In this document: positions 47,734-56,324 of the stretch, one piece after another
How the letters are laid out: each line of letters starts with the position of its first letter
Position numbering within the stretch: the stretch's first letter is position 1
Assembly: GCF_022664455.2 (NCBI RefSeq)
Contig: NZ_JAKRKC020000001.1
Span: forward strand, 4,717,001 to 4,781,000
DNA: 64,000 bases
DNA from: Actinomadura luzonensis
GTDB taxonomy: Bacteria; Actinomycetota; Actinomycetes; Streptosporangiales; Streptosporangiaceae
Direction: 5' to 3'
Translations under genes and position numbers: made by a program
Notes under the pieces: generated by a model
What the model was told of the DNA's origin: nothing
The model's input: only the letters and a program-made list of their open reading frames with translations
Databases searched by the model: none

Positions 47734-49485
47734 TGGAGGTGCACTACCGCGAGGAGGGGGTGGCCGCGGCCGCCTCCTCCGTCGCGGGGCGCCTCGTCGC
47801 CGACGGCGTGCCGGCCCGGCTCGCCGCCGGCGACCCCACGCTGTGGGACGAGGACGCCGAGGGGGACGCCGATCCGGACACTGATCCGGACACTGATCCG
47901 GACACTGAGCCGGCCCCCGGGTCCAGCATGGGGGGCGGGCAGCCCTTTCGCGTCCCCCGCGAGCTGATCGGCGAGCTCGACCGGGTCGCGACGCCGCTGC
48001 GCGCCGCGCTCCCCGCGCTCCCCGCGGACGGCGGGGACGGCGGGGACGGCGGGGACGGCGCTCCCGGCCCCGGGCCGAACGTGGTGCTGATCGCGGCCGG
48101 CGGGCCCGCGCTGGCCGCCGAGGCGATCTGCGACACCGCCGACGTGCCGCTCACCGTCCTCGACACCGGCGACCCCGCCCAGGTCCGCCGGGCGCTGGCC
48201 GACCGGCCGGAGGCCACGCTGGTGGTGGCCGCGGCCGGCACCGCGGAGGCCGACGCGTGCCTGCGCGTCTACGAGGAGCTGTTCGAGCGGGCGGGTCTCG
48301 CGCCCGCCGGGCGGATCGCGGTGGTGGCCGCGCCGGGCACGCCGCTGGAGCGGCACGCCCGCGAGCGCGGCTACCCCGTCCTGCCCGCCGGGACGGGCGC
48401 GCTGTCGGCCGGGCCGCTGGCGACGGGGCGCCGTCCACGGCGCGCTGTCGGCGGGGGCGCTGTCGGCGGCGGCGCTGCTGCCCGCCGCGCTGGCCGGCGC
48501 GGACGTGTCCCGGCTCCTGGACGACGCCGCCAAGGTGCTGCCCCTGCTGTCGCGCGACGACGGCAACCCGGGCCTCGCCCTCGGGGCGGCGCTCGGCGGC
48601 GCGGCGCTGGCCGGGCGCGACAAACTGCTGCTGGAGGACCGCCTCTCGCCCATCGCGGGGCTGCCCGACTGGATCGAGGCGCTGGTCGCCGCGTCCACCG
48701 GCAAGCAGGGCCGGGGCATCCTGCCGGTCGTCGGCGCCGACCCCCAGGGCGCCGCGGACGAGCTGGTCGTCGGCATCGACTCCGACGACGGCGACGTGCG
48801 CGTGGACGGCCGCCTCGGCGCGCAGTTCATGATCTGGGAGTACGCCGCCGCCGTGGCCGCGCTGCTGCTGGGCGTCGACCCCGACGACCGGCCCGACGCG
48901 GCCGAGCCGGAGCGCGCCACCGCCGCCCTGCTGGCCCTGCCCGACCTGCCCGCCGGCGCGCCCACGCTGGTCGACGGCCCGGTCGAGGTGTACGGCGCGG
49001 CCGGGGCCAAGGACCTTCCCGGTGTGTTCACCGAGCTGCTGCGCGCCGTCCCCGCCGACGGCTACCTCGCGGTGACCGCCTATCTCGACCGGCTGGCGGC
49101 CTTCGACGCGCCGGTCCCCGAGGGGGCCGACTTCGAGCAGATGACCGACGCGTGGATGATGGCCGACCCGGCCACGCTGCGGGCGCTGCTGGCGCTGCGC
49201 ACGGACCGGCCGGTGACGTTCGGGTGGGGGCCGCGGTTCCGGCACGCCACCGGGCAGTATCACCAGGGCGGGCCGCAGAACGGGGTGTTCCTGCAGATCA
49301 CCGGGGCGGTGGCGGAGGACGTGGCGGTCCCCGGCCGGCCGTACACGCTGGGCCGGCTCCAGCTCGCCCAGGCCCTCGGCGACCTGGAGGCGCTAGAGGC
49401 GCGCGGGCGGCCCGCCGTACGCCTGCATTTGACCGACCGCGCGGCGGGAGTCGCGCACCTGCTCGCAGCCGCACAGGAGGTTTGA
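47733..49485 (+). pseudogene. pgi: Glucose-6-phosphate isomerase-like gene, frameshifted and degenerate
   Basis: About 583 codons in two frames. The first part (47733 to about 48428) covers the N-terminal SIS-like domain; the second, in another frame, continues VHGALSAGALSAAALLPAALA... to the end. The change occurs at 48425-48428, where ACGGGGCGCC has one G too many. Several family motifs are altered: the first phosphate loop reads AAGGPALA instead of GMGGSSLA, the SKSGGT loop reads AAAGTAE, and HKGGP near the C-terminus reads HQGGP. Low-complexity insertions (DPDT repeats, GGD repeats) fill the N-terminal region. Its place between tal and zwf matches pgi in other actinomycetes. It looks like a decaying gene; the frameshift alone could be a sequencing error, the motif losses not. 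Confidence 0.75.
47871..47906 (+). repeat. 12-bp coding repeat in the pgi-like gene
   Basis: Three exact copies of GATCCGGACACT encode Asp-Pro-Asp-Thr repeats. A second repeat of GGCGGGGAC (three units, 48030-48056) encodes Gly-Gly-Asp. Both lie where intact homologues have ordinary sequence, so they look like slippage expansions. Confidence 0.85.
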
Positions 49486-49486
49486 G

Positions 49487-51088
49487 ATGACAGACCCGGC
49501 AGCACCCATGGAGGAGGCCGTCACCGTGGCGGCCGCCGTCGCGGGTACCGCCACCACGCTCGAGGTGGCCGCCGCGAACCCGTTGCGCGACCCCAGCGAC
49601 AAGCGGCTGCCGCGGGTGGCGGGGCCGTGCGTGATGGTGTTGTTCGGCGTGACCGGTGACCTGGCCAAGCGCAAGCTGCTGCCGGCGATCTACGACCTGG
49701 GCAACCGGGGGCTGCTGCCGCCCGGCTTCTCGCTGGTCGGCTTCGCCCGGCGCGATTGGAAGGACCAGGACTTCGCCCAGCTGACGCACGACGCCGTCAA
49801 GGCGCACGCCCGGACGCCGTTCCGGGAGGAGGTCTGGAAGCAGCTCCTCGAGGGCATCCACTTCGTCCCGGGCGAGTTCTCCGACGACGGCGCCTTCGAC
49901 GCCCTCGCCATGGCCCTGAACGAGATCGACCAGACCCGCGGCACCGGCGGGAACTACGCGTTCTACCTGTCGGTGCCGCCGAAGTTCTTCCCCGTGGTGG
50001 TCGAGCAGCTCAAGCGGACCGGCCTCGCCGAGGCGCCCGACGGCTCGTGGCGGCGCGTGGTGATCGAGAAGCCGTTCGGGCACGACCTGCAGTCGGCGCA
50101 CGAGCTGAACGAGATCACCACCTCCGCCTTCCCGGAGAGCTCGATCTTCCGGATCGACCACTACCTCGGCAAGGAGACCGTCCAGAACATCATGGCGCTG
50201 AGGTTCGCCAACAACCTCTACGAGCCGATCTGGAACCGCAGCTACGTCGACCACGTGCAGATCACGATGGCCGAGGACATCGGCATCGGCGGCCGGGCCG
50301 GCTACTACGACGGCATCGGCGCGGCCCGCGACGTGATCCAGAACCACCTGCTGCAGCTCCTCGCGCTGGTGGCGATGGAGGACCCGACGTCGTTCGACGC
50401 CTCCGCGCTGCGCCGCGAGAAGGAGAAGGTGCTGCGGGCGGTGCGGCTGCCGGCCGACCTGAAGGCGAACACGGCGCGCGGCCAGTACTCCGCCGGCTGG
50501 CAGGGCGGCGAGAAGGTCGTCGGCTACCTCCAGGAGGAGGGCATCTCGAGCGACTCCAAGACCGAGACCTACGCCGCCGTCAAGCTGGAGATCGCCAACC
50601 GGCGCTGGGCCGGGGTGCCGTTCTACCTGCGCACCGGCAAGCGGCTGGGGCGGCGGGTGACCGAGGTCGCGGTGGTGTTCCAGCGGGCGCCGCACCTGCC
50701 GTTCAGCAAGACCGACACCGAGATCCTGGGCCAGAACGCGCTGGTCGTGCGGGTCCAGCCGGACGAGGGCATCACGGTGCGCTTCGGCTCCAAGGTGCCG
50801 GGCACCGCCATGGAGGTGCGCGACGTGTCCATGGACTTCGCCTACGGCGAGTCGTTCCTGGAGTCGTCGCCGGAGGCGTACGAGCGGCTGCTGCTCGACG
50901 TCATGATCGGCGATCCGCCGCTGTTCCCGCACCAGCGGGAGGTGGAGCTGTCGTGGACGATCCTCGACCCGATCGAGGAGTTCTGGGCCACGCAGGGGCA
51001 GCCCGAGCCCTACGAGTCGGGTTCCTGGGGGCCGCCGTCGGCCGACGCGATGATGGCCCGCGACGGCCGCGTGTGGAGGAGGCTCTAG
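49487..51088 (+). CDS. zwf: Glucose-6-phosphate 1-dehydrogenase
   Basis: A 533-residue NADP-dependent enzyme opening the oxidative pentose phosphate pathway. The nucleotide fingerprint FGVTGDLAKRKLLPA lies near residues 53-67, IEKPFGHD near 190, and the active-site RIDHYLGKE near 222. The first 40 residues are an Ala-rich extension not needed for catalysis. The start at 49487 follows AGGAGG seven bases upstream. It abuts opcA (TAG then ATG). Confidence 0.97.
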   Translation: MTDPAAPMEEAVTVAAAVAGTATTLEVAAANPLRDPSDKRLPRVAGPCVMVLFGVTGDLAKRKLLPAIYDLGNRGLLPPGFSLVGFARRDWKDQDFAQLTHDAVKAHARTPFREEVWKQLLEGIHFVPGEFSDDGAFDALAMALNEIDQTRGTGGNYAFYLSVPPKFFPVVVEQLKRTGLAEAPDGSWRRVVIEKPFGHDLQSAHELNEITTSAFPESSIFRIDHYLGKETVQNIMALRFANNLYEPIWNRSYVDHVQITMAEDIGIGGRAGYYDGIGAARDVIQNHLLQLLALVAMEDPTSFDASALRREKEKVLRAVRLPADLKANTARGQYSAGWQGGEKVVGYLQEEGISSDSKTETYAAVKLEIANRRWAGVPFYLRTGKRLGRRVTEVAVVFQRAPHLPFSKTDTEILGQNALVVRVQPDEGITVRFGSKVPGTAMEVRDVSMDFAYGESFLESSPEAYERLLLDVMIGDPPLFPHQREVELSWTILDPIEEFWATQGQPEPYESGSWGPPSADAMMARDGRVWRRL

Positions 51089-52003
51089 ATGACCACGTTC
51101 ATGCTGTCGGACACGACGGCGGGCAAGATCTCGGCGCAGTTCACGCACCTGCGCCACCAGATGGGCGCGCCCGCCATCGGCATGGTGCTGACGCTCGTGG
51201 TGGTCTGCGAGGAGCGCCACCAGTACGACGCGCTGCGCGCCGCGACCGAGGCGGCCCGCGAGCACCCCTCGCGCATCATCGTGCTGATCACCCGCGAGCC
51301 TGAGGAGGCCATCCGGCTGGACGCCGAGCTGCGCATCGGCGAGAACACCCCGGGCGAGGTCGTGGTGCTGCGCCTGTACGGCGAGCTGACCCAGCACGCC
51401 GACTCGGTGGTCAGCCCGCTGCTGCTGCCCGACACGCCGGTGGTGGCGTGGTGGCCGGGCGCGGCGCCGGAAGTGCCGTCCAAGGACCCGATCGGCGCGC
51501 TGGCGCAGCGCCGCATCACCGACGCCAAGGGCTTCGACGACGGCGGCATCCAGTCGCTGGTCACCCGGGCCAAGGGGTACGCCCGCGGCGACACCGACCT
51601 GTCGTGGGCGCGGCTGACGCCGTGGCGGAGCCTGCTGGCGGCCGCGTTCGACCAGCCGGTGGGCCGGGTGCGCAAGGGCGTCGTGGAGGCCGCGCCCGGG
51701 CACCCGAGCGCGCCGCTGCTGGCCGCGTGGCTGTCGGAGCGGCTGGGCGCGACGATCAAGGTGGCCGACTCCAGCGGGCCCGGCCTGACCGCGGTGCGGC
51801 TGCAGACCGGCGACGGCGAGCTGGCCGTGGTGCGCACCGACGCGCGCCTGGCTACGCTGTCCCGTCCCGGCCAGCCCGACCGCAACGTGGCCCTGGCCCG
51901 GCGCACCACCTCCGAGCTGATGGCGGAGGAGCTGCGCAGGCTGGACAGCGACGAGATCTACGAGGCCGCGGTGAAGCGGTTCGCCCGGACGTACAAGGGA
52001 TGA
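51089..52003 (+). CDS. opcA: OpcA, glucose-6-phosphate dehydrogenase assembly protein
   Basis: A 304-residue OpcA protein, needed for assembly or activity of glucose-6-phosphate dehydrogenase in cyanobacteria and actinobacteria. Family stretches include RIIVLITREPEEAIRLDAEL, DTPVVAWWPGAAPE and DPIGALAQRRITDA. The ATG at 51089 follows the zwf stop directly, with GGAGG inside the end of zwf. Its stop overlaps the lactonase start (ATGA). Confidence 0.95.
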   Translation: MTTFMLSDTTAGKISAQFTHLRHQMGAPAIGMVLTLVVVCEERHQYDALRAATEAAREHPSRIIVLITREPEEAIRLDAELRIGENTPGEVVVLRLYGELTQHADSVVSPLLLPDTPVVAWWPGAAPEVPSKDPIGALAQRRITDAKGFDDGGIQSLVTRAKGYARGDTDLSWARLTPWRSLLAAAFDQPVGRVRKGVVEAAPGHPSAPLLAAWLSERLGATIKVADSSGPGLTAVRLQTGDGELAVVRTDARLATLSRPGQPDRNVALARRTTSELMAEELRRLDSDEIYEAAVKRFARTYKG

Positions 52004-52809
52004 CGCGAGAGACCGTGACTGCGAAACTGACGTCCGTGAGCGCTCCCGGCATCATCGTCCACCGCAATGCCGACGTCCTGGCCAAGGCCGTCGCCGCGCG
52101 GATCATCACCCGCCTGGTCGACGCCCAGTCCGCCAAGGGCTCGGCGTCGCTGGTGCTGACCGGCGGCACGGTCGGCATCGCCACGCTGGCCGCCATCGCC
52201 GCCACCCCCGCCCGCGACGCCGTCGACTGGCGGCGGCTGGACGTGTGGTGGGGCGACGAGCGTTTCCTGCCCGGGGGCGACAAGGAGCGCAACGAGACCG
52301 GCGCCCGCGAGGCGCTGCTCGACCACGTGGACGTCGACCCCGAGCGGGTGCACGTGATGCGCGGCCCCGACTCGGGCCTGACGGCGGAGGAGTCGGCCGA
52401 GTCCTACGCCGCCGAGCTGCGCGCCGCGGCCCGGCCGGAGGACCACGGGCCGGTGCCCGGGTTCGACGTGCTGCTGCTCGGCATGGGGCCCGACTCCCAC
52501 GTGGCCTCGCTGTTCCCCGGCATGCCCGCCCTGTACGACACGCGGCCCGTCGTGGCCGTGCACGGCTCCCCCAAGCCGCCGCCCACCCGCATCTCCCTCA
52601 CGCTGCCGGCCATCCAGGCGGCGCGCGAGGTGTGGGTGGTGGCGGCCGGCGAGGAGAAGGCCGGCGCGGTGCGGCTGGCCCTGTCGGAGTCCGGTCCCGT
52701 GCAGGTGCCGGCGGCCGGGGCGCGGGGGCGGCTGCGGACGTTGTTCCTGCTCGACCGGGCGGCGGCCGGGAAGATCCCGCCGGAGCTGGGGCGGCTCGCC
52801 TCGCCCTGA
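52000..52809 (+). CDS. pgl: 6-phosphogluconolactonase
   Basis: A 269-residue DevB-type 6-phosphogluconolactonase that hydrolyses the product of Zwf. Key segments are LTGGTVGIATLAAI near 48-61, VWWGDERFLP near 83-92, NETGAREALLD and LLGMGPDSHVASLFPG. The ATG at 52000 overlaps the opcA stop and has AAGGG upstream. It is the last gene of the operon, followed by a hairpin. Confidence 0.96.
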   Translation: MTRETVTAKLTSVSAPGIIVHRNADVLAKAVAARIITRLVDAQSAKGSASLVLTGGTVGIATLAAIAATPARDAVDWRRLDVWWGDERFLPGGDKERNETGAREALLDHVDVDPERVHVMRGPDSGLTAEESAESYAAELRAAARPEDHGPVPGFDVLLLGMGPDSHVASLFPGMPALYDTRPVVAVHGSPKPPPTRISLTLPAIQAAREVWVVAAGEEKAGAVRLALSESGPVQVPAAGARGRLRTLFLLDRAAAGKIPPELGRLASP

Positions 52810-52820
52810 CGCGTCCTTCC

Positions 52821-52856
52821 GGCGGGCGGCGCTCCTTCGCGGGGGTGCCGCCCGCC
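52821..52856. terminator. Bidirectional terminator between pgl and add
   Basis: GGCGGGCGGC (52821-52830) pairs exactly with GCCGCCCGCC (52847-52856) around a 16-base loop, in the 54-bp gap between two convergent genes. Confidence 0.8.
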
Positions 52857-52863
52857 GTCGTTC

Positions 52864-53898
52864 TCAGAGCAGGGCGTCGATCTCGGCCAGCAGCTCCGCC
52901 TTGCGGGCCGCCGGCAGGTACGACGCCCGCACCCCGTTCGCGGCCAGCCCCGCCAGCTCGTTCCGGCCGAGGCCGAAGACGCCGGCGGCGACCCGGTACT
53001 CCTCGGCCAGGGTGGTGGCGAACATCGGCGGGTCGTCGCTGTTCAGCGTCACGTACAGGCCCTCCTCCAGCAGCCGGGGCAGCGGGTGGTCCTCGATGCG
53101 GGCGATCTGGCCGGTGCGGAGGTTGGAGGTGGGGCAGACGTCCAGCGGGAGCCGGGTGTCGCGGAGGTGGGCGACCAGGCGCGGGTCGGCGAGGCAGTTG
53201 ATGCCATGGCCGATGCGCTCGGCGCCGTAGCCCTCGATGACCTCCCAGATCGTCTCGGGCCCGCTCATCTCGCCGCCGTGCGGGACGCTGTGCAGCCCGG
53301 CGGCGCGGGCGGCGGTGAACGCGGCGCGGAAGGCGTCGCGGTACTTGACGCGTTCCTGCTCGATCCCGCCGATGCCGAAACCTACCAGCGCGGCGGGAGG
53401 TTCCTGGAGGGCGTGGTCGAGGGTGATCTTGGCGGCCTCCTCGCCGTACTCGCCGGGGATGTCGAAGATGTAGGCGATCTCCACGCCGTGCTCGGCGGCC
53501 GAGCGGCGGGCGGCGACGTCGAGGGCCTCGGTCACCTCGCGCATCGGCATGCCGACGATGTGGTGGGCGTACGGCGTGACCTGCAGCTCCACGTACCTGG
53601 CACCCTGGGGGGCGAGGTCGCGGGCCAGGCCGAGGACGAGCGTGGCGACGTCCTCCGGCTCGCGCACCAGGCGGTTGACGGCGGAGTAGACGCGGGCGAA
53701 GTGCGGGAAGTCGCGGAAGGTGTAGAAGCGGCGCAGCTCCTCCTCCGTGCGCGGGACCTCCGTGGCGTCCGGGTGGCGGCGGGCCAGCTCCAGGACGGTG
53801 GGCACGGAGGCGGAGCCGACCAGGTGCACGTGCAGCTCGACCTTGGGGAGGGCGGCGATGAAGGCGTCGAGGGCCGGGTCGTCGGGGGTGGTGGTCAT
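52864..53898 (-). CDS. add: Adenosine deaminase
   Basis: A 344-residue zinc amidohydrolase of the adenosine/AMP deaminase family. The metal and catalytic residues are HVHL near 23-26, PHGGE near 205-209, RIGHGINC near 229-236 and the zinc-binding NSDDPPMF near 287-294. The first motif continues LVGSASV instead of LDGSLRP, a small departure seen in some actinobacterial paralogues, so an aminofutalosine- or other nucleoside-deaminase role is possible. TAGGGT sits seven bases before the ATG, so the transcript is probably leaderless. Confidence 0.88.
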   Translation of the reverse strand: MTTTPDDPALDAFIAALPKVELHVHLVGSASVPTVLELARRHPDATEVPRTEEELRRFYTFRDFPHFARVYSAVNRLVREPEDVATLVLGLARDLAPQGARYVELQVTPYAHHIVGMPMREVTEALDVAARRSAAEHGVEIAYIFDIPGEYGEEAAKITLDHALQEPPAALVGFGIGGIEQERVKYRDAFRAAFTAARAAGLHSVPHGGEMSGPETIWEVIEGYGAERIGHGINCLADPRLVAHLRDTRLPLDVCPTSNLRTGQIARIEDHPLPRLLEEGLYVTLNSDDPPMFATTLAEEYRVAAGVFGLGRNELAGLAANGVRASYLPAARKAELLAEIDALL

Positions 53899-53905
53899 GG
53901 CGACG

Positions 53906-53911
53906 ACCCTA
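53906..53911 (-). promoter_or_regulatory. -10 element of a leaderless promoter for add
   Basis: TAGGGT on the minus strand, seven bases before the ATG at 53898. The methyltransferase promoter lies on the other strand 70 bp away. Confidence 0.55.
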
Positions 53912-53979
53912 GGAGCGGCGGTCCGGGTCCCGGTAGGGTTTCCGCGTCAATCTGACGGAAGAATGTCAGCTTCGTCCGC

Positions 53980-53985
53980 TACGCT
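53980..53985 (+). promoter_or_regulatory. -10 element of a leaderless promoter for the methyltransferase gene
   Basis: TACGCT lies six bases before the GTG at 53992. A short inverted repeat, CTGAC...GTCAG (53952-53969), covers the -35 region and could be an operator. Confidence 0.55.
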
Positions 53986-53991
53986 GGAGAC

Positions 53992-54738
53992 GTGGTGGAC
54001 GCCGAAGCCTACGACCGCGGGTTCGCCCGGCTGAGCCGCTGCACCGTCGCCGCCCTGCTGGCCAGGGTCCCGCGCGGCGCGGGGCGGCTGCTCGACGTAG
54101 GCTGCGGCAGCGGGGTGGTCACCGGGGCGGCGCTCGCCCTCGGGGCCGAGGTGACGGCCGTGGACGCCGACCCGGCCATGGCCGCGCTGACCGCGCGGCG
54201 CTTCCCCGGCGCCCTGGTGCTGGAGGCGGCGCTGCCGGACCTGCCGTTCGAGGACGCGGCGTTCGACGCCGTCGCGGGCAACTTCGTCATCAACCACGTG
54301 CCCGACACCGGCGCCGCGCTGCGGGAGCTGCGGCGCGTGCTGCGGCCCGGCGGCGTCCTCGCGCTGAGCTGGTGGAAGGCCGACGAGATGACCGCCACCG
54401 GCGTCCTCCTCGACGCCATGGAGGCGGCCGGGCTGACCGGCCTCGCCCCGCCGCGGCCCTTCGCCGCCGACGCCGCGCCGGAACGGTTCGCCGGGCTGCT
54501 GGCGGCGGCCGGGTTCGCGGGCGCGGAGGTGGAGGACGTGCGCTGGCGGCACCGGGTGGACCCGGGCGCCTGGTGGACGGACGTGGTGGGGGCGGGCGGG
54601 CCCCGGTTCGGGGTGATCGGGCGGCAGCCGGCGGCGGTCGCGGCGCGGGTCAGGGCCTGCTACGAGCGGCTGGCGGCGCCGTACGCGCGCGACGGCTTCC
54701 CCGTCTGCGCCCACCTCGCTCACGCCACCCGCCCCTGA
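53992..54738 (+). CDS. Class I SAM-dependent methyltransferase
   Basis: A 248-residue methyltransferase of the UbiE/type 11 kind. Motif I is LLDVGCGSGVVTGAAL near residues 33-48, the acidic end of motif II is TAVDADPAM, motif post-I is PFEDAAFDAVAGNFVINHV and motif III is VLRPGGVLALSWW. The C-terminal half, with a Trp-rich DPGAWWTDVVGAG, would bind the substrate, which cannot be named. The GTG start lies six bases after TACGCT. It is convergent with the coiled-coil protein gene. Confidence 0.88.
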   Translation: MVDAEAYDRGFARLSRCTVAALLARVPRGAGRLLDVGCGSGVVTGAALALGAEVTAVDADPAMAALTARRFPGALVLEAALPDLPFEDAAFDAVAGNFVINHVPDTGAALRELRRVLRPGGVLALSWWKADEMTATGVLLDAMEAAGLTGLAPPRPFAADAAPERFAGLLAAAGFAGAEVEDVRWRHRVDPGAWWTDVVGAGGPRFGVIGRQPAAVAARVRACYERLAAPYARDGFPVCAHLAHATRP

Positions 54739-54745
54739 CGCCCGT

Positions 54746-55519
54746 CTACAGGCGGTCCAGGCGCTGGCGGGCGTGTCGCTCCTCCCGCCTGGCGACCTCC
54801 AGCCGGTGCCCGCTGTCGGCCAGCTTCCCGCGCGCCTTGGCGAGCTTGCGCTCCAGCCGCTCCACCTTGGCCGCGCGCTCGTCGTGGTCGCGCTGGGCGG
54901 CCTCCAGCGCCTCCCGCCACTCCCGGTGCGCCGCCTCCGCCTCGGCCCGCTCCCTGGCCTTCCTGGCCTCGGCCTCCTCGCGGGCGCGGCGGGCGGCGGC
55001 CTCGTCCTCCGGGGCGGGCTTCTTCCCCGGCGCCCCGCCGGTCCGGCCGCGCGGCGCCGGGGCGGGCGCGAAGCCGCTGTAGGCGAGGGGCTTGGCCAGC
55101 CGCCCGAGGCGCACCTGCGCGGCGGCGCCGGCGTCCACGACGGCGGCGTCCAGGGTCTGGTCCACCTCGGCGGCCGCGGCGGCCGACAGCTCGCCGTCCT
55201 GCCTGATGAGCCGGCCGAGCCGGCCGGTGACCTCGCCCCGGCGGCGGGTCAGCTCGGCCAGGGCGGCGGCGTCCTGCTCCTGCCAGGCGGCGCGCAGCCG
55301 CTCCCCCACCTCCAGGAGGCCGGCCACCTCGTCCGGGTGCTCGCGGGCGGCCCGGTTGACCGCCCAGGCCGACACGGTGGGCTTGCGCAGCCCGGCTATC
55401 TCGCGCGCGAGCCGCGCGTCGCCGGCGGCCTTGGCGGCGCGGGCCTCGGCCGCGCGCGCGGCCGTGAACTCCGGCGGCGGGAGCGCGTAGAGGCGGTCGG
55501 CCACCTCGTCAAGATCCAC
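54746..55519 (-). CDS. Conserved actinobacterial protein with C-terminal coiled coil, function unknown
   Basis: About 257 residues. The N-terminal 130 (ADRLYALPPPEFTAARAAEARAAKAAGD; IAGLRKPTVSAWAVNRAAREHPDE; then VDAGAAAQVRLGRLAKPLAYSGF) match a family common in actinobacteria without a known function. From about residue 150 the chain becomes a highly charged Ala/Glu/Arg-rich coiled coil of 100 residues ending RQRLDRL. There is no membrane segment or catalytic motif. GTG 55519 is favoured because homologues start near DLDEVADRLY; GTG 55537 would add six residues. It diverges from the Clp N-domain gene over about 75 bp. Confidence 0.75.
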   Translation of the reverse strand: MDLDEVADRLYALPPPEFTAARAAEARAAKAAGDARLAREIAGLRKPTVSAWAVNRAAREHPDEVAGLLEVGERLRAAWQEQDAAALAELTRRRGEVTGRLGRLIRQDGELSAAAAAEVDQTLDAAVVDAGAAAQVRLGRLAKPLAYSGFAPAPAPRGRTGGAPGKKPAPEDEAAARRAREEAEARKARERAEAEAAHREWREALEAAQRDHDERAAKVERLERKLAKARGKLADSGHRLEVARREERHARQRLDRL

Positions 55520-55593
55520 ACAGGACAAATACCCCACATGGCCGGTTTTCTAGCGCATAGTGGAGGCAGCCCCACCAGATGGGAGGCCCCCCG

Positions 55594-56229
55594 GTGTTCG
55601 AACGCTTCACCGACCGAGCGCGCAGGGTCGTCGTCCTCGCCCAGGAGGAGGCGCGGATGATGAACCACGGCTACATCGGCACGGAGCACATATTGCTCGG
55701 CCTCATCGCGGAGGGCGAGGGCCTGGCCGCCCTGGTCCTGGACGGCTGCGGCGTCGAGCTGGACCACGTGCGCGCCTTCGTCGAGCGCGAGACGGGGCAC
55801 GACGGCAAGCCGCCGAGCGGGCACATCCCGTTCACGCCGCGCGCGAAGAAGGTGCTGGAGCTGTCGCTGCGCGAGGCGCTGCAGCTCCGCCACAACTACA
55901 TCGGCACCGAGCACATCCTGCTCGGGCTGATCAGGGAGGGCGAGGGGCTGGCCGCCCAGGCGCTCGTGGACGCCGGCGCGGACCTGCCGGATGTGCGCCA
56001 GCGGCTGCTCGAACGCGTCGGCCGGGGCTCCAGGGAGCGTCCGCCCGAGATGTTGTTCGCCGGGACCTCCGGCATCACCGAACGGCTCGCCCAGATCCAG
56101 GAGAGCCTGGAGCGCATCGAACGCCACCTGGGCATCCGGCCGCCCGTCACGCCCGGGAACGACACGGGCCCCGCCGAGGCGGCCGGCGAGAGCCGCGAGG
56201 AGGGCGAGGGCGAGAAGGGCGTCGGCTGA
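55594..56229 (+). CDS. Stand-alone Clp N-terminal (double Clp-N) domain protein
   Basis: A 211-residue protein made of the ClpC/ClpA N-terminal domain with no AAA module. Two Clp-N repeats occur at residues 1-72 (FERFTDRARRVVVLAQEEAR; NHGYIGTEHILLGLIAEGEG) and 78-150 (FTPRAKKVLELSLREALQL; HNYIGTEHILLGLIREGEG). A linker and a short helix (RLAQIQESLERIERHLG) lead to a disordered acidic tail. It may act as an adaptor or decoy for ClpC substrates. GTG 55594 has GGGAGG seven bases upstream and starts at the family's usual VFERFT. Confidence 0.88.
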   Translation: MFERFTDRARRVVVLAQEEARMMNHGYIGTEHILLGLIAEGEGLAALVLDGCGVELDHVRAFVERETGHDGKPPSGHIPFTPRAKKVLELSLREALQLRHNYIGTEHILLGLIREGEGLAAQALVDAGADLPDVRQRLLERVGRGSRERPPEMLFAGTSGITERLAQIQESLERIERHLGIRPPVTPGNDTGPAEAAGESREEGEGEKGVG

Positions 56230-56264
56230 CCCGCCACGCCCTTCGCACCGCCCGCCGGGCCACC

Positions 56265-56324
56265 GGACCGCCGCCCGCCGGACCGCCGCCCGCCGGACCG
56301 CCGCCCGCCGGACCGCCGCCCGTC
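56265..56324. repeat. 15-bp minisatellite at the 3' end of the ACT-GNAT gene
   Basis: Four units of GGACCGCCGCCCGCC (the last ending CCCGTC) run directly into the stop codon of the minus-strand ACT-GNAT gene at 56323. The array fills most of the 93 bp between two convergent genes. Confidence 0.85.
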
